Shown: one piece after another, positions 17,492 through 25,760 of the stretch | Numbering within the stretch: position 1 is the stretch's first letter | Layout: each line of letters opens with the position of its first letter | From: Pseudomaricurvus alkylphenolicus | Lineage (GTDB): Bacteria; Pseudomonadota; Gammaproteobacteria; Pseudomonadales; Cellvibrionaceae | NCBI RefSeq assembly: GCF_011683955.1 | Contig: NZ_JAAQPI010000007.1 | Location: forward strand, 62,001-126,000 | DNA: 64,000 nucleotides | Direction: 5' to 3' | Program-made: the position numbers and the translations under genes | Notes under the pieces: generated by a model | What the model was told of the DNA's origin: nothing | The model's input: the letters and a program-made list of their open reading frames with translations, nothing else | The model's database searches: none

Positions 17492-19639
17492 TTAAGTGAA
17501 GAGCTCACCCTTTTCAGCCTTGTCCACCACAATGGCGGGTGGTTCAAAGCGATTGCCGAACTTGGCCTGCAATTCACGGGCCCGCTCAACAAACCGTTTG
17601 GCGCCATAAGTATTGATAAACTGCAGGTAGCCACCGGTCCAGATCGGTGCACCGATACCCATGATGGAGCCGATATTGCCATCGGCCACAGAGCGCAGAA
17701 CACCTTCCTGAAGACACTTTAAAGTCTCGATGACGGAGCGGAACAGCAAGCGATCTTTCATATCCTGCTCTTCAATGCCGTGATCCGGTTTGTGGTACTT
17801 GTCTACCAGAGGCTGCCAGATGGTTTTGCTGCCATCTTCGCCATAGGTGTAGTAGCCGCCGCCGTGGTGACGACCACCGCGATTGTTCTCCACATAAATC
17901 CAGTCCACCATTTCACTCATGGCATCGCCGTCAACCGGCTCGACGAACAGGCCCATGTCTTTCTGGGTACCGACAACTTTGTGTGACAACTGCTGGCTGG
18001 TCTCATCGTGCACGGTAAGCGAACCGACCGGCATACCAATCGCCTTGCCCATGTTATCCACCTGGATGGGATGCACACCTTCCTGAGTGAGTCGAATACC
18101 TTCATCAATGTAGGTGCCGAAGGTGCGGGAGGTAAAGAAGCCGAGGGAATCGTTGACCACGATTGGCGTCTTCTTGATCTGGCGTACGTAGTCAAAAGCT
18201 CGGGCCAGGGTTTCATCGTTGGTTTTCTCGCCGCAGATGATTTCCACCAGAGGCATTTTGTCTACCGGCGAGAAGAAGTGAATACCGATAAAGTTGGCGG
18301 CGTTGGAAGAGGCATCCGCCAGCTGCGTAATAGGCAGGGTTGAAGTGTTGGAACCCCAGACGCCGTTCTCTGCCAGATAACCCTCGGTGGATTTGGTGAT
18401 CTTGTGCTTGAGTTCCATATTCTCAAACACGGCCTCAATGATAAGGTCGCAACCCTGCAGATCCGCATCGGCGTCGGTAGCCTTGATCAGCGAGAGAATT
18501 TCCGCCTTTTTCTCTGCGCTCATGCGACCGCGGGATACTCGCTTGTCCAACAGCTTTTCGGTGTATGCCTTGCCTTTATCCGCCGCTTCCTGAGAGATAT
18601 CCTTGAGCACCACTTCAATGCCGGCCATGGCAGATGAGTAGGCGATGCCCTGCCCCATCATGCCGGCACCCAGGATGCCCACTTTCTTGACTTTGGACGA
18701 GGCGATATCGGCGGGTCGGCTGGCGCCACCATTAACCTTGTTCAGACCAAAGAAAAAGGTGCTGATCATATTTTTGGCAACGTCCGAAGTTGCCAGGCGA
18801 GTAAAGTTGCGCGCCTCCACAATCTGGGCGTTATCAAAGTCCAAACGGGCCGCTTCGGTGGCCGCATCCAGAATCATTTCCGGGGCGGGCAGCAGTCCAC
18901 GGGTTTTCTGCTGCAGCATTACCGGCGCCATCATCAGGGTCTGGGCGAGTTTGGGCGTACCGGCTTTGCCTCCGGGGATCTTAAAGCCTTTTTGATCCCA
19001 GGGCTGTACAGCAGCGGTTTCTGACTCCTTGTTTTCCAGAATCCAGGTTTTGGCGCGCGGCAGCAACTCATCCAGGGTGTCAACGGTTTCGTGGATCAGA
19101 CCGGCAGCCAGTGCTTTTTCAGCATTGACCTTTTTGCCTTCCAGCAGATAGGGCAGCGCGGTTTCCAGCCCCAGCAGGTTAACCATACGCACAACACCAC
19201 CACCCCCAGGCAGCAGTCCCAGGCCTACCTCAGGCAAACCAACCTGTACGGCTTTGCTGTTCCAGGCAACGCGATGGTTACAGGACAGACACAACTCAAA
19301 GCCACCACCCAATGCGGCACCGTTAATGGCAGCGACAACTGGAACCGGAAGCTTTTCCAGACGGCGCAGGCGCTCTTTGGTCTCGATAATACCTTCATAA
19401 AACTCTTCTGCCTGCTGCGGCTGGATGGACACCAGCATATTCAGGTCACCACCTGCAAAGAAGGTGTTTTTGGCGGACGCGAAGACCACACCGGTGAGGC
19501 CCTGCTCGGCTTCCAGTTTGTCGACAGTTTCGTTCATGGCGACGTTGTATTCGTCGTTCATGGCGTTAACGGGACCGGTCATGTCCATAGTGACGGTTAC
19601 AATACCGTCGGCGTCTTTTTCGTACTTAAATACACTCAT
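17492..19639 (-). CDS. FadB/FadJ-like multifunctional enzyme (copy 2)
   Basis: A 715-residue paralogue of the enzyme at 4029-6176. The crotonase half keeps both glutamates (Glu115 and Glu137), and the dehydrogenase half keeps GAGMMGQG, SNTST and the catalytic His in GIHFFSPVDKMPL. The two copies begin with the same MSVFKYEKDADGIVT stretch but differ clearly around residues 66-95 and in the C-terminal helices, so this is an old duplication with possible substrate divergence, not a recent copy. The thiolase gene lies 24 bases upstream. It should hydrate 2-enoyl-CoA and oxidise 3-hydroxyacyl-CoA. Confidence 0.95.
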   Translation of the reverse strand: MSVFKYEKDADGIVTVTMDMTGPVNAMNDEYNVAMNETVDKLEAEQGLTGVVFASAKNTFFAGGDLNMLVSIQPQQAEEFYEGIIETKERLRRLEKLPVPVVAAINGAALGGGFELCLSCNHRVAWNSKAVQVGLPEVGLGLLPGGGGVVRMVNLLGLETALPYLLEGKKVNAEKALAAGLIHETVDTLDELLPRAKTWILENKESETAAVQPWDQKGFKIPGGKAGTPKLAQTLMMAPVMLQQKTRGLLPAPEMILDAATEAARLDFDNAQIVEARNFTRLATSDVAKNMISTFFFGLNKVNGGASRPADIASSKVKKVGILGAGMMGQGIAYSSAMAGIEVVLKDISQEAADKGKAYTEKLLDKRVSRGRMSAEKKAEILSLIKATDADADLQGCDLIIEAVFENMELKHKITKSTEGYLAENGVWGSNTSTLPITQLADASSNAANFIGIHFFSPVDKMPLVEIICGEKTNDETLARAFDYVRQIKKTPIVVNDSLGFFTSRTFGTYIDEGIRLTQEGVHPIQVDNMGKAIGMPVGSLTVHDETSQQLSHKVVGTQKDMGLFVEPVDGDAMSEMVDWIYVENNRGGRHHGGGYYTYGEDGSKTIWQPLVDKYHKPDHGIEEQDMKDRLLFRSVIETLKCLQEGVLRSVADGNIGSIMGIGAPIWTGGYLQFINTYGAKRFVERARELQAKFGNRFEPPAIVVDKAEKGELFT

Positions 19640-19663
19640 TGTTCTATCCCCTGGCTCCGTCTC

Positions 19664-20872
19664 TTACACACGCTCAATAATGGTGGAAATACCCATACCG
19701 CCACCCACACACAGGGACAGCATGGCGCGCTTGAGGCCGCGACGCTCCAGCTCATCCAACACAATGCTGACGAGCATGGCGCCGGTGGCGCCCAGCGGGT
19801 GACCCATGGCAATAGCGCCGCCGTTGACGTTGGTAATCTCGTGGTCGACGCCCAGATCTTTCATGTAGCGCATGGCCACAGAAGCGAATGCCTCATTGAT
19901 TTCCCACAGGTCGATATCAGATTTGTTCAGGCCGGCTTTCTGCAGGCATTTCTCTGCAGCCGGACCAGGTCCGGTGAGCATGATGATTGGGTCGGTTGCC
20001 AGAATTGCGGTGGCAAGGATACGGCCGCGAGGAGTCAGGCCAAGATCCTTGCCCGCCTTTTCACTGCCGATCAGTACCGCACTGGAACCATCGACAATGC
20101 CGGAAGAGTTACCCGGTGTGTGTACGTGGTTGATCTTGTCGAGCGTGTTGTACTTGCGCAGGGCAATATCATCAAAACCGAATTGGCCCATCATCTCAAA
20201 AGATGGTTTCAGTTTACCCAAGCCCTCAAGGGTGGTATCGGGTTTGATAAAATCGTCTTTTTCCAAAACCGTAATGCCATTGCGGTCCAAAACAGGAACC
20301 ACTGATTTGTCAAAGTAACCATTGGCCTGAGCGTGGCTGGCTCGTTTCTGGGATTCCAGTGCGTAGGCGTCCACATCTTCACGGCTCCAGCCCTCCAGAG
20401 TGGCGATCAAGTCGGCACCAATGCCCTGAGGTACAAAGCCGGTCTTCATGCTGAATTCGGGATCGCCACCCATAGCACCACCGTTGGAGCCCATAGGTAC
20501 GCGAGACATGCATTCCACTCCCCCGGCCACAATCAGGTCTTCCCAACCGGAGGCCACGCGGGCGGCTGCGGTATTTACGGCTTCCAGGCCAGAGGCGCAG
20601 AATCGATCCAGCTGTACACCGGCGACAGACTCATCCCAGTCGGCGTTCTGGACAACCATCTTGGCAATATCGGAGCCCTGTTCGCCTACTGGCGTCACGC
20701 AGCCAAACACCACATCGTCGACGTAAGAGGTATCCAGATCATGGCGCGACTGCAGCTCGCGCAGCAGACCCGCCCCCAGATCGACCGGCTTTACCGTATG
20801 CAGCGAGCCATCTTTTTTCCCTTTACTGCGCGGTGTGCGCACCGCGTCATAAATAAAAGCTGAATTAGCCAT
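19664..20872 (-). CDS. Acetyl-CoA C-acyltransferase (thiolase, copy 2)
   Basis: A 402-residue thiolase with Cys92 in DRFCASG, the GHPLGATG histidine and the CVGGGMG cysteine, so catalytically complete. It is nearly collinear with the copy at 6213-7421, with the same N-terminal [17 protein letters not shown] stretch. It forms a two-gene unit with the FadB-like gene 24 bases downstream, the standard pairing for a trifunctional beta-oxidation complex. A 15-base palindrome lies 23 bases before the start codon. Unlike copy 1 it has no adjacent acyl-CoA dehydrogenase, and its divergent neighbour is an FHA-cyclase gene instead of an AraC regulator. Confidence 0.95.
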   Translation of the reverse strand: MANSAFIYDAVRTPRSKGKKDGSLHTVKPVDLGAGLLRELQSRHDLDTSYVDDVVFGCVTPVGEQGSDIAKMVVQNADWDESVAGVQLDRFCASGLEAVNTAAARVASGWEDLIVAGGVECMSRVPMGSNGGAMGGDPEFSMKTGFVPQGIGADLIATLEGWSREDVDAYALESQKRASHAQANGYFDKSVVPVLDRNGITVLEKDDFIKPDTTLEGLGKLKPSFEMMGQFGFDDIALRKYNTLDKINHVHTPGNSSGIVDGSSAVLIGSEKAGKDLGLTPRGRILATAILATDPIIMLTGPGPAAEKCLQKAGLNKSDIDLWEINEAFASVAMRYMKDLGVDHEITNVNGGAIAMGHPLGATGAMLVSIVLDELERRGLKRAMLSLCVGGGMGISTIIERV

Positions 20873-20894
20873 GATGTTCCTCTCGAGTTAAGTT

Positions 20895-20909
20895 TCAGCC
20901 CCGGGCTGA
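20895..20909. promoter_or_regulatory. Palindrome upstream of thiolase copy 2
   Basis: TCAGCCC and GGGCTGA form a perfect 15-base palindrome with a one-base centre in the leader of the thiolase copy 2 operon. It may be an operator or a small leader hairpin; no partner protein is identified. Confidence 0.3.
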
Positions 20910-21052
20910 CTTATTGAAGTGGACGACAGTGTGAAATATAGATGCTGCACATGCATTGACCGCTGCGGCCACTCGTCTTGACATTCTCTGACACCGAAAC
21001 CTGAGGTATCATGACCCCCTGTTCAGCCGCCCCTGCGCCCCCATAGGAACCA

Positions 21053-21952
21053 ATGCCCCCCACAGCCACGCCAAGAGCCATCATGTTCGCCGACGTCAGC
21101 GGCAGCTCCAGCCTCTATAAGTTGATGGGCAACGAGGGCGCCAAAGCACGGGTGGACGCAACGCTGGTCTCCATGACACGCATTACCGAGGAGCATCGAG
21201 GGGTGCTGGTGAAAACCATCGGCGATGAGATCATGGTCTATTTTGCCGATGCCTCTCAGGCGGGTCAGGCCGCTCAGGTCATGCAACGCACGCTGTCAGA
21301 CCCCAAGGGGCTTCTACCGGTTCGTATCGGTATGGCCTATGGCGATACTCTGCTGGAGAATGGCGACATTTTTGGCGAAACCGTCAACGACGCCGCCTAC
21401 CTCACTCACATTGCACGAGCGGGCCAGATCCTGATTACCCAGGGGTTCTATGATGTCTGCTGCATGGACCTGCAGTTCGACTGCCACGAATTTGACCGTA
21501 TCAGCCTCAAGGGGGAGGCCACTAAGCGGGTCATCTACCGTTTGGGCTGGGAGAACGAAACCAACACCAACTACGCCACCAAGGTAATGTCGATCGATGG
21601 CGTCACCTCAAGTGGGCTCAACCAGGCACTTACCCTGGTTTATGGAGACCACCAGCATCGCCTGACGCCGGAGCTGACGCCATTCGTGCTGGGCCGTGAC
21701 CCCAGCCGCTCTGACCTGCATGTACAACATGGCCTCGCCTCCAGGGAACACTGCCAGATTCTGTTTCGCCGTGGCAAGTATGTACTGATCGATCACAGTA
21801 CCAATGGCACCTATGTGACCAACCAGCACCAGCAGGAGATTTATCTGCGCCGGGAGGAGGTGCCCCTTCAGGGTGAAGGCACCATCTCGATTGGTCAGCC
21901 ATTGGCTGGCGCCGACGATAACGTGATCCGCTTCTTTCACCCCGTCACCTGA
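21053..21952 (+). CDS. Class III nucleotide cyclase-like domain fused to FHA domain
   Basis: A 299-residue cytoplasmic protein. Residues 8 to about 165 form a class III adenylate/guanylate cyclase domain: metal-binding Asp14 (FADVSG) and Asp58 (KTIGDE), purine-site Lys54, and Asn112 in GETVNDAAYL. The conserved transition-state Arg four residues after that Asn (VNxAAR in most bacterial enzymes) is Tyr116, so activity may be lost or altered. Residues 208-295 form a forkhead-associated domain with GRD (214-216), SREH (230-233) and NGTYV (251-255), which binds phosphothreonine. It may link Thr phosphorylation to signalling. The gene stands alone, divergent from the thiolase operon. Confidence 0.88.
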   Translation: MPPTATPRAIMFADVSGSSSLYKLMGNEGAKARVDATLVSMTRITEEHRGVLVKTIGDEIMVYFADASQAGQAAQVMQRTLSDPKGLLPVRIGMAYGDTLLENGDIFGETVNDAAYLTHIARAGQILITQGFYDVCCMDLQFDCHEFDRISLKGEATKRVIYRLGWENETNTNYATKVMSIDGVTSSGLNQALTLVYGDHQHRLTPELTPFVLGRDPSRSDLHVQHGLASREHCQILFRRGKYVLIDHSTNGTYVTNQHQQEIYLRREEVPLQGEGTISIGQPLAGADDNVIRFFHPVT

Positions 21953-22314
21953 CGACTTTGATTCTGGTCAAGGCATTCCAAAAAAGTCTAAATTATTATT
22001 TTTAAATAAGATTTAAGAATAAGACCAGCCTAATGATTGGTTCTTTACTTAGATTATTTTGTGCTAATTCTTGGGGCTTCGATATTCCACTGTTTTAACA
22101 ATGGCCCGAGAAGCCAGTCACAATCTGATCAAAAAACGCACAAGCCATTGGGAGTGGCCTTGACACAAGGCTTTCCAAGAAGTGTTCAGCAGGTATTGGG
22201 TTCAACCCAAAAGTTCAATAATTAACCATTCCATTTTGATCTAACCACGCCTATTCACAAACCCTTTAAAAATCACCAACATAGATAATACTCAGAGGTA
22301 AGAGGTGGCGAATT
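21953..22314. other. AT-rich intergenic region, no gene seen
   Basis: This 362-base gap is richer in A+T than its surroundings, with runs such as TTATTATTTTTAAATAAG near the cyclase end. It contains a perfect palindrome, TTGGGTTCAACCCAA, at 22196-22210, and a TTGACA hexamer at 22160-22165 that could be the -35 box for the next gene, though no good -10 follows. Short open frames here lack coding character. Confidence 0.5.
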
Positions 22315-22878
22315 ATGACGCGGTCCAAGGCATTAGTCATTGCAGCAGAGAGAACAGACTCCCGGTTTGTTGCCGGAGCCGTGTTTCTGATAGCCTGCCT
22401 GCTGGCGTTGCTGATCTGCGCCGGTGCCACCTCCGTCCATGCCGAGAAAATGATTGAGGCCGACAAACACGACGATCTGTTCGTGCCTGATCGCCTTAAC
22501 TTTTATAACCCTCTCAAACACACCGGTAGTGAGCGTAAGCGCTACCAACCTCAAAACACCGCACTGACCAACAACCAGCTGGAAACCATTTGCGATCAGA
22601 TTCGCAATAATGAGATGAGTGCCTCCCAACGCGCGCTCAACTATCAGTGGCTGGAGCAGGACGCCGAAGGCGCTGAACTGCATGTGGGGAGCAAAGTGGT
22701 CTCCAAATTGGTCAAGATGGGGCTGCGCACCTATTGGAATGGCGTCCACGGCAAACACTACGCCACCAGCTCTGTATTGCCTGACGGCAATGGCCACGGC
22801 AAGTTTACCGAAGAGGTGGACTATAAAATTCGCCTCTCAGGCAACAAACTCAAGCTGAGTGTGAAATACGAGTTTTAA
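22315..22878 (+). CDS. Predicted exported or membrane-anchored protein of unknown function
   Basis: A 187-residue protein I do not recognise. An unusually long N-terminal region (about 20 residues) precedes a hydrophobic stretch, FVAGAVFLIACLLALLICAGA, that ends in SVHA, consistent with a late signal peptide or an anchor. The rest is polar, with no clear motif, and ends in a VKYEF aromatic-terminated strand. GGTGG lies a few bases before the ATG. A strong terminator follows 40 bases after the stop, so it is likely a single-gene unit. It precedes the RDD and lpt genes but no functional link is evident. Composition looks like its neighbours. Confidence 0.65.
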   Translation: MTRSKALVIAAERTDSRFVAGAVFLIACLLALLICAGATSVHAEKMIEADKHDDLFVPDRLNFYNPLKHTGSERKRYQPQNTALTNNQLETICDQIRNNEMSASQRALNYQWLEQDAEGAELHVGSKVVSKLVKMGLRTYWNGVHGKHYATSSVLPDGNGHGKFTEEVDYKIRLSGNKLKLSVKYEF

Positions 22879-22917
22879 GCGCAAAAGTCTCCTAAGTCCA
22901 ATTGCTTTTGCTACAAT

Positions 22918-22947
22918 CGCCCGCATTTTTTAATGCGGGCGTTTTTT
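22918..22947 (+). terminator. Strong intrinsic terminator abutting the next start codon
   Basis: CGCCCGCATT (22918-22927) and AATGCGGGCG (22932-22941) form a perfect 10-base stem with a TTTT loop, followed by six T. It should end transcripts from the 22315 gene. The ATG of the RDD gene begins at the very next base, 22948. Confidence 0.85.
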
Positions 22948-23427
22948 ATGGTTGACCTCCCCACTGCCAATCTCTGGCGCCGCCTGGCGGCCATGATCTA
23001 CGACAGCCTGGTGCTCATGGCTGTGGCCATGGCCTATGGCGCGCTCTTCCTGAGTATCAAACACACTTTGCTGGGCATTGAGCTGGGTGAAGGCGAGAAA
23101 GCCAATTTAGGTGAAGCCGGATTTGTGGGACTGGTACTGGTCCTGGAAGGTTTTTACTGGTTCTTTTGGTGCCGGGGTGGCCAGACACTGGGCATGCGAG
23201 CCTGGCGCATACAAGTGCGCAATGTTGCCGGTGGCCCTGTGCAGATCACCCAGGCCCTGGTTCGTGGGCTGGTGGGGCCTTTCAGTTTCGCCCTGGCGGG
23301 TATGGGTTACTTCTGGGCGCTCATCGATAAAGAGGGGCGTAGCTGGCACGATGCCGCCAGCCAGACCCATGTGGTTCAATTGCCAAAGCCTGAGAAAAAG
23401 AAACCGTCAGTTCGCCCGCCGCAATAA
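22948..23427 (+). CDS. RDD family membrane protein
   Basis: A 159-residue inner-membrane protein of the RDD family. The N-terminal LWRRLAAMIYDSLVLMAVAM gives the Arg-Asp signature, and three to four hydrophobic segments follow (roughly 15-35, 60-75, 105-125), with the WCRGGQTLGMRAWRI motif between them and a basic tail. Its function is not established; some RDD proteins act in ion exchange. The ATG at 22948 directly follows the T-run of a terminator, so there is no usual ribosome site; an in-frame ATG at 22933 lies inside the hairpin. The 3' end overlaps the convergent lptG gene by 21 bases (23407-23427). Confidence 0.82.
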   Translation: MVDLPTANLWRRLAAMIYDSLVLMAVAMAYGALFLSIKHTLLGIELGEGEKANLGEAGFVGLVLVLEGFYWFFWCRGGQTLGMRAWRIQVRNVAGGPVQITQALVRGLVGPFSFALAGMGYFWALIDKEGRSWHDAASQTHVVQLPKPEKKKPSVRPPQ

Positions 23428-24468
23428 CAACAGTCCTATCAGCATACAGACCATGACCGGAAGGGCAACGGCGACCAACGGTGAGAAACCAAACACCAGG
23501 CTGGAGGGCCCCAGCAAATCCTGGGTGGTCCGGAAGACAATACCCACGATCACACCGGTGAAAATCCGGTAGCCCATGGTGACCTCTCGAAGAGGACCGA
23601 AGATAAACGACACGGCGATGATCACCAGACTGGCGGTGACCAGCGGCTGCAATACCTTCTTCCAGAAGGCGAGCCGATACTCCCGACTGTCCAGATTTTG
23701 CTCCTCCAGATAATTGGCGTAGGACCACAGATTGCGTATCGACAGTGCGTCCGGGGACAACACCAGTACGTTCAACAATTGCGGCGAAAGGTTGGTGTTC
23801 CAGCGGCGCCAGGTAAATTCATGCTTTTCGACCCCCTCCGTTGACAGCAGCGTCTCCCGGCCCATTTCCTCCAACCAGTGATCTCCCTGATATAACGCCG
23901 TTTCTGAGAAGCTTGCGGACACCAGCTGACCGTTGTCATCAAATCGATAACGGGTAACACCGTACAAGCGGCCATTGGGTTGCACCGCGTTAAAGTGCAT
24001 AAACTCATTGCCTTCGCGGTTCCACAATCCGCGACGGGATTCCAGAGCCTTGCGGTCCCCCTGGGCAATGGCACGCCGGCTCTCCGAGATCTGATCCGTC
24101 AACGGTGTCACATACTCGCCGAGGCCAATGCTCAAAAGAATAAACAACATCGCCGGTTTCATAACCGCCCAGGTAATTTGCGAAACCGAGACTCCGGCCG
24201 CCCGCATCACCACCAATTCACTGGAACTGGCGAGAATTCCGAGACCCACCAGACAACCAATCAGCGAAGACAGCGGGATGTTGGTGTAAATGCGACCCGG
24301 CAAGGTCAAACCGACATACACCAAGGCTTCGGCGAAATCGTAATTGCCGCGGAGCTCTCCCACCTGATCCACCAATGCAGCAATCGCATCCAGTGAGACG
24401 ATCACCAACAGCACCATGGACACGGCGCCGATCACCATCTTGGCGACATATTGATCGAGCTTACCCAT
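23407..24468 (-). CDS. lptG: LptG, LPS export ABC transporter permease
   Basis: A 353-residue inner-membrane protein with paired N-terminal and C-terminal membrane segments around a large periplasmic beta-jellyroll domain, the standard LptF/LptG plan. With LptF and the LptB ATPase it extracts lipopolysaccharide and passes it to LptC. I chose the start at MGKLDQYVAK because it overlaps the lptF stop by 8 bases, the usual translational coupling; an earlier in-frame start would add 14 non-conserved residues. The stop overlaps the convergent RDD gene. Confidence 0.95.
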   Translation of the reverse strand: MGKLDQYVAKMVIGAVSMVLLVIVSLDAIAALVDQVGELRGNYDFAEALVYVGLTLPGRIYTNIPLSSLIGCLVGLGILASSSELVVMRAAGVSVSQITWAVMKPAMLFILLSIGLGEYVTPLTDQISESRRAIAQGDRKALESRRGLWNREGNEFMHFNAVQPNGRLYGVTRYRFDDNGQLVSASFSETALYQGDHWLEEMGRETLLSTEGVEKHEFTWRRWNTNLSPQLLNVLVLSPDALSIRNLWSYANYLEEQNLDSREYRLAFWKKVLQPLVTASLVIIAVSFIFGPLREVTMGYRIFTGVIVGIVFRTTQDLLGPSSLVFGFSPLVAVALPVMVCMLIGLLLLRRAN

Positions 24469-25576
24469 GGACAGCCTCCCCCTTGCGAGAACGCAAATAG
24501 AGTCGCACATGGGGAATCAGGTACAAGATCAGGGCAATCAGTAAGAACACCCCGTGCACAGCCCAGATACTTTCCAGCGGTTCGGAATCACCTTCTTCCA
24601 CCGCCCCCCGGGCCGCATTCAGGGAAACCAGATACACGATATAGAGCAGAATCGCGGGGATCATCTGCACATAGCGGCCTTGGCGAGGGTTGGTTTTACT
24701 CAGGGGAACGGCCAACAAGGTGACCACCAGCACCAGCACCGGCAGCGAAAAGCGCCAGTGCAATGCCGCAATATCCTCCGGCTTGCTGGATTCCATCAAG
24801 GTTTGGGTCGGCACCGCGTCGGCTTTGGTTGTGTAGTGTTTAAGGCGCTCGGTATCCGGCAAGTGCTGCCAGTAGGTCTCAAACTCCATAATCTGGTAGT
24901 TGGCCTCACCGGGGTTGCCGCTGTAACGGATACCATCATGCAGCTTCAAATAGCGCAGACCGGTCTCAGGATCCACCACCTGCTCACCCTTTTTGGCCAT
25001 GACCACCGCCAGGTCGGTCTGATCACTGCCTTCGGAGCGCATCTCAGCCATAAACACCTGCTCCATGATCTTGCGGTCATCGCTCAGATCATCGGCATAG
25101 GTGATGCCCTTGTCACCACCGGTGCGCTGAAATCGCGCCGGCTTCATATGCTCAAACTCGCTGCGGTTTTTTTGTTGCTTGAGAATGGCTTCGGCCTTTT
25201 CGATACCCAGCGGGCTGACCACCAGACTCAGGGTTGCCACCAAACCGGCCACAAACAGGGCCGGAAACAGGCTGAACAGCATGATGCGTCGTTCACTGAC
25301 GCCACAGGCACTGAGCACGGTCATTTCGCTGTCCATATAGAGTCGGCCATAGGCCAACAAAAAGGCGATAAATAACCCCAGAGGCAGTATCAATTCCAGG
25401 AATCCGGGCAGGCGGAAACCCATGATGGCAAAGAGAACCTCCGGCGCCAGTTTTCCAGCTGCGGCATCCGCGAGGTATTTCACAAAGCGACTGCTCATAA
25501 TGATCAATAGCAGCACGGCGCTGACCGCAATCATGCTGACCATCACCTCGCGGGCCAGATACCTGAATACGATCAT
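24461..25576 (-). CDS. lptF: LptF, LPS export ABC transporter permease
   Basis: A 371-residue permease, first gene of the lptF-lptG pair. It starts MIVFRYLAREV, the conserved LptF opening, and has three N-terminal and three C-terminal membrane segments with a periplasmic domain between (about 100-270). It is the partner of LptG in moving lipopolysaccharide from the inner membrane. It is divergent from pepA across 184 bases, the order conserved in Pseudomonas and many other gammaproteobacteria. Confidence 0.95.
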   Translation of the reverse strand: MIVFRYLAREVMVSMIAVSAVLLLIIMSSRFVKYLADAAAGKLAPEVLFAIMGFRLPGFLELILPLGLFIAFLLAYGRLYMDSEMTVLSACGVSERRIMLFSLFPALFVAGLVATLSLVVSPLGIEKAEAILKQQKNRSEFEHMKPARFQRTGGDKGITYADDLSDDRKIMEQVFMAEMRSEGSDQTDLAVVMAKKGEQVVDPETGLRYLKLHDGIRYSGNPGEANYQIMEFETYWQHLPDTERLKHYTTKADAVPTQTLMESSKPEDIAALHWRFSLPVLVLVVTLLAVPLSKTNPRQGRYVQMIPAILLYIVYLVSLNAARGAVEEGDSEPLESIWAVHGVFLLIALILYLIPHVRLYLRSRKGEAVHG

Positions 25577-25760
25577 AGGGATGGGTACCGAACAATAATC
25601 ACAAAAATTGGGAATCCGTGGTTGGAAATGTTTCGCTAGCTTCCGCCCTTGGCGTAAACTAGGCTGTTTTTATCGCGCTGTGGGTCTGAACGTTGTTTTC
25701 GTGTTCCCCTGCGAGCGCGCATTATCCCGTAAACCATCATTTTTGTCTTGGGGAAGGACT

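Noticed and set aside
19091-20305. 404-codon open frame on the plus strand
   Set aside because: Antisense to the second FadB-like and thiolase genes; the same kind of shadow recurs over copy 1, as expected from codon bias.
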